A stretch of 64,000 bases of DNA from Hyphomicrobiaceae bacterium (GCA_016793065.1 JAEULV010000026.1:28874-92873), one strand, 5' to 3'; positions 17,977-27,550 are shown, counted from the stretch's first letter. The notes: generated by a model not told the origin, from the sequence alone. Numbers and translations: made by a program.

Positions 17977-18492
17977 ATGAATGAAGCCGTCGCGGTCCCC
18001 GTCCCGGTTGCTTCGTCGCTGCATGAAGCCAGCCAGCGCGCCGATTTCGCCGATTGCTACGAGATCGCGCTGACACGCACCGATCTCGACGCCGAGGCGC
18101 TATATCGGGCGGTGCTCGCCGGCGGCATGCCGGGATGGGTCGAGCCGCTGATGCGGCTGCGCAACAAGCTGGCGCCGCTGTTCGGCGCGCGCCCGGTCGA
18201 GCCCTTCGACCTGGCGGCCGAGGCGAAGGCAATGTCCGGCAAGCCGGCCGGACCCTTCCGGTTCTATTCGCGCAATGCCGACGAGGTGGTAGCCGGCGAC
18301 GACGACCGGCATCTGGATTTCCGGCTCGGGTTATTGAAGGCCGTGCGGGACGGCGTTGCCCGGCTGACGCTGACCACCGTCGTCACCTTCAGAAACCGGC
18401 GGGGGCGGCTCTATCTATTGATGGTGTTGCCGTTCCACAAGCTGATCGTGCGCACCTCGCTGCGGAACGCGGCGCGCAACGGCCTGATCTGA
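17977..18492 (+). CDS. DUF2867-family protein
   Basis: A 171-residue soluble protein with the DUF2867 pattern: DFADCYEIALTRTDLDAEAL near the N-terminus and the C-terminal strand-rich block LTLTTVVTFRNRRGRLYLLMVLPFHKLIVRTSLRNAA. Function is unknown; the fold is thought to be START-like. The ATG at 17977 has AGGAGA upstream. No partner gene is evident; the next gene is a DUF4405 membrane protein 230 bp on. Confidence 0.8.
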   Translation: MNEAVAVPVPVASSLHEASQRADFADCYEIALTRTDLDAEALYRAVLAGGMPGWVEPLMRLRNKLAPLFGARPVEPFDLAAEAKAMSGKPAGPFRFYSRNADEVVAGDDDRHLDFRLGLLKAVRDGVARLTLTTVVTFRNRRGRLYLLMVLPFHKLIVRTSLRNAARNGLI

Positions 18493-18536
18493 TCGGACCG
18501 TACGGGCGCGCCGCCGCCAACAAGCGCCAGCATGAA

Positions 18537-18557
18537 CAACATTTAACTTCAATGTTG
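18537..18557. promoter_or_regulatory. 7-7-7 inverted repeat upstream of the DUF4405 gene
   Basis: CAACATT-N7-AATGTTG in the 230-bp gap between the DUF2867 and DUF4405 genes. It is AT-rich in a GC-rich setting, so it could be an operator; the regulator is unknown. Confidence 0.3.
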
Positions 18558-18722
18558 CCGGCGACCGGCCTAGGGTCGCGCCGGGTCGCGTTCCTGAACC
18601 GCGATCCCCCACCTGCGGGCACCCCCCTTCGGGCGTGATGTCCGTGTGGCCGACGATCGAACCGAACTGCTTTCTCCCGTTCCAACAAGGGCGGGCCTCG
18701 TTCGCGGGGCCCGGGTGCAATC

Positions 18723-19241
18723 ATGCGCGACTTCATCAACCGTTATGCCACGCCGCTGACCACCGGCCTGTTCATCGTCTCGACGATTTCGGGCGTGGCG
18801 CTGTTCTTTCATTTTCAGTCCGGGCTGTTTCACGGCATGCATGAATGGCTCAGCATGGTGCTGATCGTGCCGTTCGTGCTGCACGTCTACAAGAACTGGC
18901 TGCCGCTGACGATCTACTTCAAGCGCAACTACATGACGTTGCCGCTGGCGGTGTCGCTGGTCGCGGCCATTGCCTTCGTCGCACCGTCGCTGATGGCGAC
19001 CGGTACCGGCGGCGGCGGCGATCCGCTGCGCGTGACCATGCAGGCGGTCCAGGCAGCGCGCATCGACGATGCCGCCCGGCTCTACGGCGCCGATCCGGCC
19101 GCGATCCTCACCAAGCTGAAGAGCAACGGCTTCGACACGCGCGGCAGCGACGAGACCCTGACGGCGCTTGCGAGCCGCTCCGGCAAGTCGACCCGTGAAG
19201 CGCTGTTCCTGCTGGCGGCCGAATACCGCCCGGCCAAGTAA
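18723..19241 (+). CDS. DUF4405 membrane protein, possible heme-binding
   Basis: A 172-residue protein with three hydrophobic helices (about 10-30, 40-60, 72-92) and a soluble C-terminal region. Helices 1-2 contain FHFQSGLFHGMHEWLSMVLIVPFVLHVYKNW; the conserved His before Glu-Trp and the His in LHVYKNW are the residues that define DUF4405, which resembles bis-histidyl cytochrome b561-like four-helix proteins. The last 75 residues (ARIDDAARLYGADPAAILTKLKSNGF...) form a helical domain. A redox role is inferred. Confidence 0.7.
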   Translation: MRDFINRYATPLTTGLFIVSTISGVALFFHFQSGLFHGMHEWLSMVLIVPFVLHVYKNWLPLTIYFKRNYMTLPLAVSLVAAIAFVAPSLMATGTGGGGDPLRVTMQAVQAARIDDAARLYGADPAAILTKLKSNGFDTRGSDETLTALASRSGKSTREALFLLAAEYRPAK

Positions 19242-19410
19242 GGCCCCAATTGCCGCTCGCGTCGGCCGGCCCGGCGCAAGCGGCAACGCCCTGCCCCGCC
19301 CTGCCCGTCCCGCTTGAGGCGTCGGCGCCCGGCCCCTTGAGAAACCGCAATCGCCATTGCCGCCCAAATCGGTATAGTCTCCTGCGGATCGATTTGGCGC
19401 GGAGTACGGC

Positions 19411-21135
19411 ATGGCGGGACTTCCCGAAACGTTGACGGTGCTTGTGCTGATCGTGGCGCTGGCATCGGGCCGGGTGCCGATCGCCGGGGCGTTTCTCGCC
19501 TTCGTGCTGTTTGTCGCGCTGGTCGGCTTCATGCCGTTTCGCGACGTGCTGGCGATGCTGGCCGATCCGACATTGGTGGCGGTCGTCTGCCTCGTGCTGT
19601 TTTCGTCGGTGGTGACGCGGCTCGGCTGGCTCGCCGGCCTGCTGTTCGATCGCGGCAGCCACGGTCTGCGCGCCACCCTGCTGCGGTTTCTCGGCATTTC
19701 CGGGCTGGTTTCGGCGGTGATGCCGAACACCGCCGTTGTGGGCGCCTTCATGGGGCCGGGCTCGCGCCATCCCACCGTCAGCCCGCATCAATTGCTGCTG
19801 CCGCTGTCCTATATCGCGCTCGCAGGCGGCGTCGTCACCCAGTTCGGCACCTCGGCCAACCTGATCGTCGTCGGCCAGGCGCAAAAACATGGCATCGACC
19901 TCGGCTTTTCCGATTTCTTCCTGCCCGGACTTGCGGCCTTCGCCTGCGTGCTGATCGTGCTGGTGCTCGTCGCGCCGTTGGTGCTGCGCGAACCGGGCGA
20001 CGAGGCCCGGACGGCGGTTGAGCTTTATCACATCGAGGCAAGGCTGCTGCCCGGCGCGGTGCTGGTCGGCAAATCGGTGATCGACAGCGCCATGCTGGCG
20101 CTCGACCATTTCTCGCTGGCGGAAATCATCCGCGACGGCGCCGTCATCGGCCCGGTGCCGCCCAGCGAGACGCTGCGCGAGAACGACGTGCTGATCTTCG
20201 TCGGCGACGTCCGCCACCTCGACGAGCTGACGGCGTTTTCCGGGCTCGACATTGTCACGGCGCCGCTGCCGCGCGGGCAACTGAACATCTATCACGCCGT
20301 CATCGCCGCCAGTTCCAGCCTGGTCGGCACCACGCTGAAGGGCTTCGCCTTTCGCGACCAGTTCGGCGCATCGGTTTTCGCCATCCGCCGCGGTGGCGTG
20401 CAGCTTTCCGGCAAGCTCGGGCAGATCCAGCTCGCCGCCGGCGACCTCATGGTGATCGCGGCCAGCGCCGAATTCGAGACCCGGGCGGACATCCGCGCCC
20501 ATCTGCACATCGTCGAGACCGACGCGCCGAGCCGGCCGATGCTGTCGACCCGCGACGCGGCGGCGGTGTCGGTGGTGTTCGGCCTGTTCGTGGTGGTGGC
20601 GCTGTTCGAGCTCATCGACTTCGCCTTCGCCACGGTGATGCTGGTCGCCAGCGCGCTGGCGATGCGCTGGCTATCGCTGCGCGAGATGCGACGGATCTTT
20701 CCATTCGACCTGGCGGTGTCGCTGTGGGGCTCGCTGGTGCTCGGCGCGCTGATCGTGCGGTCGCCGCTCGACGAGTGGCTGGCCCATGCGCTGGTGCAAT
20801 ATGCCGGCGGCAACACCGCGTTTGTCGCCATGCTGCTCATCTTCGTGTTCACCTGGCTGCTGACCGAATTGCTGTCGAACGTCTCGGCCGCAGTCACCGC
20901 CCTGCCGGTGGCGGTCGAGGTGGCGCGCGGGCTGGGGCTCGATCCCGGCGTCATGGCGTTGACGGTTGCCTTCGGCGCCAGCGCGTCATTCATGGTGCCG
21001 TTCGGCTATCAGACGCATCTGATGGTATTCGCCGCCGGTCGATACCACTTCCGCGACTTCGCCGTGCTCGGCGCCATTGTCTTTCTCGCCTATGCCGGGG
21101 CAGCACTCGGAGTGCTCTATCTGACCCGATTGTGA
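19411..21135 (+). CDS. SLC13/DASS-type transporter with central RCK_C domains
   Basis: A 574-residue membrane protein. About five to six N-terminal helices with the signature GVVTQFGTSANLIVVGQA are followed by two soluble TrkA-C (RCK_C) domains at about residues 205-370 (LPGAVLVGKSVIDSAM..., SLVGTTLKGFAFRDQFG...), then a second membrane half with FTWLLTELLSNVSAAVTALPVAV. This layout is that of CitMHS/SLC13-like anion symporters (sulfate, dicarboxylate). The substrate cannot be read from sequence. GCGGAGTA precedes the ATG. It stands alone between the DUF4405 gene and murJ. Confidence 0.85.
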   Translation: MAGLPETLTVLVLIVALASGRVPIAGAFLAFVLFVALVGFMPFRDVLAMLADPTLVAVVCLVLFSSVVTRLGWLAGLLFDRGSHGLRATLLRFLGISGLVSAVMPNTAVVGAFMGPGSRHPTVSPHQLLLPLSYIALAGGVVTQFGTSANLIVVGQAQKHGIDLGFSDFFLPGLAAFACVLIVLVLVAPLVLREPGDEARTAVELYHIEARLLPGAVLVGKSVIDSAMLALDHFSLAEIIRDGAVIGPVPPSETLRENDVLIFVGDVRHLDELTAFSGLDIVTAPLPRGQLNIYHAVIAASSSLVGTTLKGFAFRDQFGASVFAIRRGGVQLSGKLGQIQLAAGDLMVIAASAEFETRADIRAHLHIVETDAPSRPMLSTRDAAAVSVVFGLFVVVALFELIDFAFATVMLVASALAMRWLSLREMRRIFPFDLAVSLWGSLVLGALIVRSPLDEWLAHALVQYAGGNTAFVAMLLIFVFTWLLTELLSNVSAAVTALPVAVEVARGLGLDPGVMALTVAFGASASFMVPFGYQTHLMVFAAGRYHFRDFAVLGAIVFLAYAGAALGVLYLTRL

Positions 21136-21223
21136 CGGCATCTGGCTTTTCGCGCCCGGCCAGCCGATCCCAACCTCGCCTTAATCCTGTGCGCCTAGGG
21201 TCGGGACAACATCGCTCGCACCC

Positions 21224-22567
21224 ATGGCAGGACCCTTGGCCAGTCTTCGTTCGCTCATCATGGGCAAGTTCGCCCGGCGCTTTGCCACCGTCGCCGGCTT
21301 CACCGCGCTGTCGCGGCTGACCGGCTTTGCCCGCGACCTGGCGCTGGCGGCGCTGCTCGGCTCCGGCGCCATGGCGGACGCGTTCTTCCTGGCTCTGCGG
21401 CTACCCAACCACTTTCGCGCCCTGTTCGCCGAGGGGGCGTTCAATTCGAGTTTCGTGCCGACCTATGCCGGCGCGCTGGCCCAACGCGGACAGGCGGAGG
21501 CCCTGGGCTTTGCCGCGCGGGTGTTGAGCCTCACCGTCGCCGTGCAGGTCGCGCTGCTGCTGGCGGCCGAATTCGGCATGGAGACGTTGACCAGCCTGCT
21601 GGCGCCCGGGCTCGTCGCCGGCGACGGCCGGTTCGAACTGACGGTCGAGCTGACGCGCATCACCTTTCCCTATCTGGCGCTGGTCACCATCGTCACCGTC
21701 TATGGCGCCATCCTCAACGCCCACCAGCGCTTCGCCGCCGCCGCTTCGGCGCCGATCCTGTTCAATGCCGCCATCATCGGCGCGCTGGGGCTCGCCTTCG
21801 TCTTCCCCTCCCCCGCCCATGCCGCCGCCTGGGGCGTCGCGCTCGCGGGCCTGGCCGAGGTCGTGCTGGTGCACATCGCTGCCCGCCGGGCCGGCATTGC
21901 CCCGGGGCTGAAACGGCCGCGCCTCGACGGCGAGATGCGGACATTCCTGAAGCGTTTCGGCCCGGCGATCCTCGGCTCGGGTTCGGCCCAGATCGCCATG
22001 TTCGCCGACACGATCGTCGCGGCGCTGCTGCCCGTCGGCGCGGTTTCGGCGCTCTACTACGCCGACCGGCTCTATCAGTTGCCGGTGGGGGTGATCGCGG
22101 TGGCGCTCGGCACCGTGCTGCTGCCGGCGCTGTCGACGCTTGTCGCGCAAGGCAAGCAGGAGGAGGCCGTCACCGCGCTGCGGCGCAGCGCCCTGTTCGG
22201 CGTATTGGTGGCATTGCCGTTCGTCCTGGTGTTCATGGCGATCCCCGATCTGCTGATCAAATGGGTGTTCGCCCGCGGCGCCTTCGGCGTCGAAACCATC
22301 GCGCGGGCCGGCGAGGTGTTGCGCGCCTATGGCTTCGGCCTGGCGGCGGTGATCCTGCTGCGGCCGTTCGTGTCGTCGTTCCACGCGCGCGGCGACACCA
22401 AGACGCCGATGTGGATCGCGCTGGCGGCCATGGTCGCCAATGTGGCGCTGAAATTCGCGCTGATGTCGCGCTTCGACGTCGCCGGGCTCGCCTATGCCAC
22501 CTCGGTCGGGCTCTGGCTCAACCTCGGCAGCCTGATGCTGATCGGCAAGCGGCGCGGCTATTGGTAG
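21224..22567 (+). CDS. murJ: MurJ-family lipid II flippase, short at the C-terminus
   Basis: A 447-residue MATE-fold membrane protein with MurJ hallmarks: ALSRLTGFARDLALAALLGSGAMADAFFLALRLPNHFRALFAEGAFNSSFVPTY compressed over residues 25-80, the FPYLALVTIV helix, ALYYADRLYQLPVGVIAVALGTVLLPALS and the RGDTKTPM loop. MurJ flips lipid II across the inner membrane. Usual length is about 510-530 with 14 helices; this one ends after GKRRGYW, so the last helix pair is missing. No continuation is seen in other frames after the TAG. No clear ribosome site precedes ATG 21224; ATG 21260 is an alternative. Usual neighbours glnD and trpS are absent. Confidence 0.82.
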   Translation: MAGPLASLRSLIMGKFARRFATVAGFTALSRLTGFARDLALAALLGSGAMADAFFLALRLPNHFRALFAEGAFNSSFVPTYAGALAQRGQAEALGFAARVLSLTVAVQVALLLAAEFGMETLTSLLAPGLVAGDGRFELTVELTRITFPYLALVTIVTVYGAILNAHQRFAAAASAPILFNAAIIGALGLAFVFPSPAHAAAWGVALAGLAEVVLVHIAARRAGIAPGLKRPRLDGEMRTFLKRFGPAILGSGSAQIAMFADTIVAALLPVGAVSALYYADRLYQLPVGVIAVALGTVLLPALSTLVAQGKQEEAVTALRRSALFGVLVALPFVLVFMAIPDLLIKWVFARGAFGVETIARAGEVLRAYGFGLAAVILLRPFVSSFHARGDTKTPMWIALAAMVANVALKFALMSRFDVAGLAYATSVGLWLNLGSLMLIGKRRGYW

Positions 22568-22711
22568 CGCCCGGGCGCGCGGGGCCAGACGCTACCCACC
22601 CTTTGCAGGAATTTGCGCGATGCCCCGTGCCGAGCGCCGTATCGTGTGGTACGAATTGCGGCAAGGCATTCTGGAATCGTCTACGAACAGCCTGGGTTGG
22701 AGGACAAAGCC

Positions 22712-23050
22712 ATGGCCGATGTCGCGAAATACCTCGAAGACGTGAAGAAATACGCGCCGGCTTGCGACGAAGTCGCGGTCGAGGGCATCGTCAAGTATCT
22801 CGGCATCGCGCTGCGCAACCGCGACTCGTCGCTGGTGTCGGCCTCCGACCCGTCGGAACTGGCGCGCGTGCGCGAGAAGTTCCTGCAGAAGAAGCTGGAA
22901 CTGACCGACGCCGAGGATGTGCTCGACGCCGCCGTCAAGGAAGTCGTCGACCGGATGAAGGCCGACCGGACCAAGGAACGCGTCACCGTCTACTACCTGC
23001 TCGCCGAAAAGTACGGCAAGCTGGCGCTGTTCCACCCGAAGAAGAAGTGA
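22712..23050 (+). CDS. DUF2853-family protein
   Basis: A 112-residue soluble helical protein matching DUF2853: KYLEDVKKYAPACDEVAVEGIVKYLGIALRNRDSSLVSASDPSEL over the N-terminal half and RVTVYYLLAEKYGKL at the end. Function is unknown. GGAGGA precedes the ATG, and a terminator follows 60 bp after the stop, so it is its own transcription unit. Confidence 0.88.
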   Translation: MADVAKYLEDVKKYAPACDEVAVEGIVKYLGIALRNRDSSLVSASDPSELARVREKFLQKKLELTDAEDVLDAAVKEVVDRMKADRTKERVTVYYLLAEKYGKLALFHPKKK

Positions 23051-23109
23051 TCCCTCCGCCGGCGCCACGCCGGCCGCGCGGATCTTCGCTTCCACCACGA
23101 CCGATCAAC

Positions 23110-23147
23110 AAAACCGCCGGCGGCAAGCCCCGGCGGTTTTGGTTTTT
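23110..23147 (+). terminator. rho-independent terminator of the DUF2853 gene
   Basis: A perfect 10-bp stem, AAAACCGCCG / CGGCGGTTTT, followed by GGTTTTT. Confidence 0.85.
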
Positions 23148-23192
23148 GGGCAGCGCTTTTCGGGACGGCGCCGCGCAGCAACGCCTCGCCCG

Positions 23193-24437
23193 TCAGCCGA
23201 GGCGGCTGTCGTATTCCAGGATGGCGTTGAGAAGGACCTGGGCGCCGGCGGCGCATTCGTCGAAGGTGGTCGACTCGGCCTCGTTGTGGGAAATGCCGCC
23301 GAGGCAAGGGACGAAGATCATGGTGGTGGGGGCGACGCGGGCGATGTAGGCGGCGTCGTGGCCGGCGCCGGAGACCATCTCGCGCTTGGCATAGCCGGCG
23401 CGATCGGCGCCGAGGCTGACGCAGTCGATCAGGTCGGTGGCGAACTTCACCGCCGGCGAATTCCAGATGCGCTTCTCCTCGCAGCCGAGCTTCAACTCGG
23501 CCATGATCGCGGCAAGCCGCTCGCGGAATTTCGCCTCGATCACATCCAGCACGGCCTCGTCGGGATGGCGGAAGTCGACGGTGAAGAACACCTCGCCCGG
23601 CACGACATTGCGCGAATTCGGCTTGTTCTCGATCAGGCCGACCGATCCGACGGCGCTCGGGTGCTCCAGCGCGACGGCATTGATCATCTCGATCGCCCGC
23701 GCGGCGCCGAGCAGGGCGTTCTTGCGCAGGTACATCGGCGTCGCGCCGGTGTGGGATTCCTGTCCGGTCACCGTCACCTCATACCAGCGCATGCCCTGCA
23801 CACCGGTGACGACGCCGATCATCCGGCCTTCGTCCTCGAGGATCGGCCCCTGTTCGATGTGCAGTTCGAACATGGCGCCGAAGCTGCGGGCGCCGGCCTT
23901 CTCGGTGCCGCGATAGCCGATCCGCTCCAGTTCGTCGACAAAGCGCTTGCCGTCGCGATCCTCGCGCGAATAGGCGAATTCCGGCGGGAATACCCCGGCG
24001 AAGACGCCCGACGCCAGCATGGCCGGGGCAAAGCGCGAGCCTTCCTCGTTGGTCCAGTTGACGATCTCGATCGGCGCGTTGGTCTCGTAGCTCATGTCGT
24101 GCAGCGTCCGCATCGCCTCGAGCGCGCCGAGCACGCCAAGGACGCCGTCGAACTTGCCGCCCGTCGGCTGGGTGTCGAGGTGGGATCCCATGGCGATGGG
24201 CTGAAGATCGCCCCGCTTGCCGGGGCGACGGGCGAACATGTTGCCGACCTCGTCGACCGTCACGGTACAGCCGACCGCCTCGCAGGCGGCCTTGAACCAG
24301 TCGCGCACCTGCCGGTCCTCGTCGGTCAGCGTCAGCCGCCGGATGCCGCCCTTCGCGGTGCCGCCGAAGCGGGCGGTTTCCATCAGGCTGTCCCACAGGC
24401 GTTGCGGATTGATGGCGAGGTTGGTGAGCGTGGTCAT
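23193..24437 (-). CDS. Zn-dependent allantoate/N-carbamoyl amidohydrolase (beta-ureidopropionase type)
   Basis: A 414-residue M20-family hydrolase. Metal-site motifs are GSHLDTQPTGGKFDGVLGV, NWTNEEGSRFAPAMLASG, ELHIEQGPILE and SGAGHDAAYIA. The family hydrolyses N-carbamoyl-beta-alanine, N-carbamoyl amino acids or allantoate. With dihydropyrimidinase and an NMT1-type importer 4-10 kb away on the same strand, beta-ureidopropionase (third step of reductive pyrimidine breakdown) is the best guess. ATG 24437 has CGGAGAG upstream; a longer start at 24479 is unsupported. Confidence 0.85.
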   Translation of the reverse strand: MTTLTNLAINPQRLWDSLMETARFGGTAKGGIRRLTLTDEDRQVRDWFKAACEAVGCTVTVDEVGNMFARRPGKRGDLQPIAMGSHLDTQPTGGKFDGVLGVLGALEAMRTLHDMSYETNAPIEIVNWTNEEGSRFAPAMLASGVFAGVFPPEFAYSREDRDGKRFVDELERIGYRGTEKAGARSFGAMFELHIEQGPILEDEGRMIGVVTGVQGMRWYEVTVTGQESHTGATPMYLRKNALLGAARAIEMINAVALEHPSAVGSVGLIENKPNSRNVVPGEVFFTVDFRHPDEAVLDVIEAKFRERLAAIMAELKLGCEEKRIWNSPAVKFATDLIDCVSLGADRAGYAKREMVSGAGHDAAYIARVAPTTMIFVPCLGGISHNEAESTTFDECAAGAQVLLNAILEYDSRLG

Positions 24438-24775
24438 CGGCAAGGCTCTCCGGAAGGCCGTTGGGACGGTGCCGGCCATTGCCCGGCCGGCGAAAACAGG
24501 GTCGACCGAGTGTGGAGCGGCGGGCGCCGGCGCGCAAGCTCGCGTGCCGTCTCGATCCCGAGCCTAGCGCCGTTTACCGTTCGGTCAAAGGCAAAATATG
24601 GGCAATCGCGGGGTTCGAACGTTCTCGGACTATCTTCTTCCGTCACTCCGGCCCCCGAGCCGGAGCCAAACTGTTTGATCCCGGCCATTGATGCCGCCGG
24701 CATTTTTCGATGCCACCCGCCGCCCATTGGACCAACGACGCCACCTTAGGCGAGGACAGGTGCGGCGTCCAAGCG
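24438..24775. other. gap between the amidohydrolase and RTX genes
   Basis: About 340 bp without a gene. It holds the amidohydrolase promoter region, one palindromic repeat copy at 24641-24667 and the 3' flank of the RTX gene. I see no clear terminator with a T-run. Confidence 0.5.
24641..24667. repeat. dispersed palindromic repeat, copy 1
   Basis: A short REP-like palindrome with CTCCGGC / GCCGGAG arms in the core and a CGTCA prefix. It is one mismatch from the copy at 53865-53891 and similar to an inverted copy at 53977-54003. Confidence 0.7.
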
Positions 24776-27550
24776 TCAGCCAGGGAGAATCACATTGATA
24801 GTAATATCACTGGTGGTGAGACTTAGGCCGGGTGTGAGCTGCATCACGGTGATGGCGCTGAGGTCGGTGCCACTGCCGTCGCCATCGAATTGCAGCGTCC
24901 CGGTCGACTGGTCATAGATGAACCGCGTTTCGGCGAGCGTTGCCTCAGTACCGAGTTCGAACCGATCGGAGGTGAGAAGGCCGGCGGTGAGATCGGCGGA
25001 AAAGGCGAAGTCGCTGCTGCAATCGAACTGGACAAGGTCGGTCCCGGCGACGAAGTCGGTGGCGACGCCGGAGGTCAGGGTGGCACCGCCGACATCGGAG
25101 GCCAGCGTCGTGCCCATGCTGTCGACCACGGCGGACGTGACGAAGCGATCGGCGCCGGCCCCGCCCGTCATGCTGTCAACGGCGCCGACACCGCTGACCA
25201 GCGTGTCATTGCCGCCGCCGCCAATAAGCTGGTCGACATGGTTGCCGGAGCCGACCAGCCGGTTGGCGAGGTCATTGCCGGTCAGGATCATGGCCGCACT
25301 GGTATTGGATTGCAGCTCCTCGACGCTGACGTCCTGAGCCAGCGTGTAGCTGGCGCCGGCAATCAGCTTGTCATAACCGCCGCCGGCGGTCTCGATGATC
25401 CGGTCGCCGGCGGAGACGAAATAGACGTCATTGCCGGAAAGACCCCGCAGCATGTCATTGCCGCTGCCGACCAGTTCATTGTCGCCGGCATTGCCGATCA
25501 GCGTGTTGACGAATTCATTGCCTTGCAGGAACAGGCTGGCCGTGGAGGAGCGGTCATAAGCCTCGATGCGTTCGACCTCGACGCCGCCTGCGGCGAAGAA
25601 GCCACTTCCCGTCACCAGCACCCGGTCGATGCCGCCACCGGTGGCATCGATCACCGTGTCGGAATCATCGACGACATAGGTGTCATCGCCGGCGCCGCCT
25701 TCGAGCGTGTCGACCCCGGCGCCGCCGCTCAACAGATCATTGCCGCCGCCGCCGCTGATCGAGTCGTCGCCCTGACGCCCATAGAGGCGATTGTCGCCCG
25801 CCCCGCCGGTGATCGTGTTGCCAAGCGCGTTGCCCCACAGATCGATCGCCCGCAGGCTTGCCGGACTGGCGACGCCGAGATCCTCGATATGGCGGCCGGC
25901 AATGTCGTAGCTGACGGTTGTCAGCAACCGGTCGCGGCCCGTATGGGTGCTTACCTCGCGCACCTGGTCATTGCGGTTGTCGACCATGTAGGTGTCGCCG
26001 CCATCGCCCCCGAGGAACCGGTCGGCGCCGATGCCGCCATTCAGTGTATTGGCGGCAGAATTGCCGTAGAGGGTCGTGCGGCCGGACCACAGCACGGCAA
26101 GCGCGCTGGCTCCGGCATTGTCTGCCAATGTTGCCCGTTCGATCGCAGCGCTGGTCGTGTAGCTTTGCCCGACGAAGAGCTGATCGATCTCCGCGTCTTC
26201 CGTTTCGACAATCGACCACAGGCCATCGGCGGTGATGCTGTAGGTATCGGCGCCACCGCCGCCCACCAGTCTGCCTGCATCGAGACTGCTGTCATTGACG
26301 ACCAGCGTTTCGTCGGCGGCCGTGCCGGAAAGCGTGATTTCGGGGCCGCCATTGTCGAAGCTCACACCGCCAATGGCTGTGGTAGCCCAATTGCCCGCGG
26401 CATCGGCATTGTGGAATGTCCACGCGAACGTCGATTCGGGCAGGTCAAACAGGGTGAGCCCGGAGGCATTCGCCATGGCCAGCGTGCCACTGCCGCCTGA
26501 CGTTTCGACCGCCGCCACGTAGTCGCCAACGGTCTCGGACGAGACGATCAGGTCGCCTTCGGAATAGGCGATGACGAGATGGCCTTCTGACGGCGGCGGG
26601 GTGGTGTCGATGGTGAAGGAAAAGCTGCTGCTGGTGAGCAGGGTGTCGGGACCAGGCTCGACGCCGGCATGCAGCGCCACGGTGAAGTTGATGATCCCCT
26701 CGGTGAGTGTCACAGACTCTGCGGCAAGATCGACGGCGAAACGGCCGAGGCTGTCGGCGAAGGTCGTCAGGGTATGGCCATCAACCGAGATCACCACCAG
26801 CCGTCCGGCTTCGGCGATACCCCGGATGACCGGCTGGGTATTCGACGTCAGGCCATCGGTGCGGATAAGGCCGGTATCGCTGCCCGGATCAAGCCCGGCG
26901 ATCAGCAGGTTGGCTTCATCTTCGGCATGAATGTCGAGGTTGACGACGTAAGTCGTTTCGTTGCCGGCGGCATCGGTGAGGCGCAACTGGGCGCTGTGCA
27001 GTCCACTGGCGAGATTTCCCGGGAGGTCCAGCGAGACAAATCCATCTGCATTTGCCATGCCGTCCGACACGATGATGTCGTCGCCGCTGATCAGTGACAG
27101 GGTGGCAAAAGGTTCGGTAGTGAAGCCAACGATGTAAGATCCGACTGATCCGGCGAAGTCGTTGGCAACGGCATGCAGGGTCAGATAGCTACTGTCGGCG
27201 AGATGGTCATCTACGACAAAGAGGTCCGTCAGTCCCAGCAATTCCATGGTCGGGGCCATCAGATCGGCTTCGAAATTTACCGTTCCGCCACCGGGCAGGG
27301 CCTGCGATCCGGCATCCAGAAACACATAGGTGATCGCGTTGCTTACCTGCGCGATCGGCAAATCGACCATGGTGAAGCTGTTGAGCGGATCGGCCGGACG
27401 GGACGTGCCTACGCCATTGACAGCAAAGAGGATAGTATCCACCTCCGGATCATGATCGACCCGGATGGTCACGAAGCCATCGGCCGCGGCGACGACGAGG
27501 CCTTGCAGCGGCGTGTTGACCTGATCGACAAGGGTGATCGTATTCGGCAT
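24776..27550 (-). CDS. large RTX calcium-binding, Ig-like secreted protein
   Basis: A 924-residue protein with no Sec signal. Residues about 100-430 carry Ig-like/cadherin-like repeats (SGLHSAQLRLTDAAGNETTYVV, TSNTQPVIRGIAEAG, ADAAGNWATT). From about 430 on there are clusters of RTX nonapeptides of the GGxGxD type (GGIGADRFLGGDGGDTY, GGGGNDLLSGGAGVDTLE, GGAGDDTYVVDD, GGGGNDTLVSG, GGAGADRFV). The C-terminus (DFVAGTDLVQFD...SDITINVILPG) resembles a type I secretion signal. Such proteins are exported by ABC/MFP/TolC systems and act as adhesins or S-layer components. No secretion genes are nearby. No clear ribosome site is seen before ATG 27550. Base composition is slightly less GC-rich than the flanks. 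Confidence 0.85.
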   Translation of the reverse strand: MPNTITLVDQVNTPLQGLVVAAADGFVTIRVDHDPEVDTILFAVNGVGTSRPADPLNSFTMVDLPIAQVSNAITYVFLDAGSQALPGGGTVNFEADLMAPTMELLGLTDLFVVDDHLADSSYLTLHAVANDFAGSVGSYIVGFTTEPFATLSLISGDDIIVSDGMANADGFVSLDLPGNLASGLHSAQLRLTDAAGNETTYVVNLDIHAEDEANLLIAGLDPGSDTGLIRTDGLTSNTQPVIRGIAEAGRLVVISVDGHTLTTFADSLGRFAVDLAAESVTLTEGIINFTVALHAGVEPGPDTLLTSSSFSFTIDTTPPPSEGHLVIAYSEGDLIVSSETVGDYVAAVETSGGSGTLAMANASGLTLFDLPESTFAWTFHNADAAGNWATTAIGGVSFDNGGPEITLSGTAADETLVVNDSSLDAGRLVGGGGADTYSITADGLWSIVETEDAEIDQLFVGQSYTTSAAIERATLADNAGASALAVLWSGRTTLYGNSAANTLNGGIGADRFLGGDGGDTYMVDNRNDQVREVSTHTGRDRLLTTVSYDIAGRHIEDLGVASPASLRAIDLWGNALGNTITGGAGDNRLYGRQGDDSISGGGGNDLLSGGAGVDTLEGGAGDDTYVVDDSDTVIDATGGGIDRVLVTGSGFFAAGGVEVERIEAYDRSSTASLFLQGNEFVNTLIGNAGDNELVGSGNDMLRGLSGNDVYFVSAGDRIIETAGGGYDKLIAGASYTLAQDVSVEELQSNTSAAMILTGNDLANRLVGSGNHVDQLIGGGGNDTLVSGVGAVDSMTGGAGADRFVTSAVVDSMGTTLASDVGGATLTSGVATDFVAGTDLVQFDCSSDFAFSADLTAGLLTSDRFELGTEATLAETRFIYDQSTGTLQFDGDGSGTDLSAITVMQLTPGLSLTTSDITINVILPG

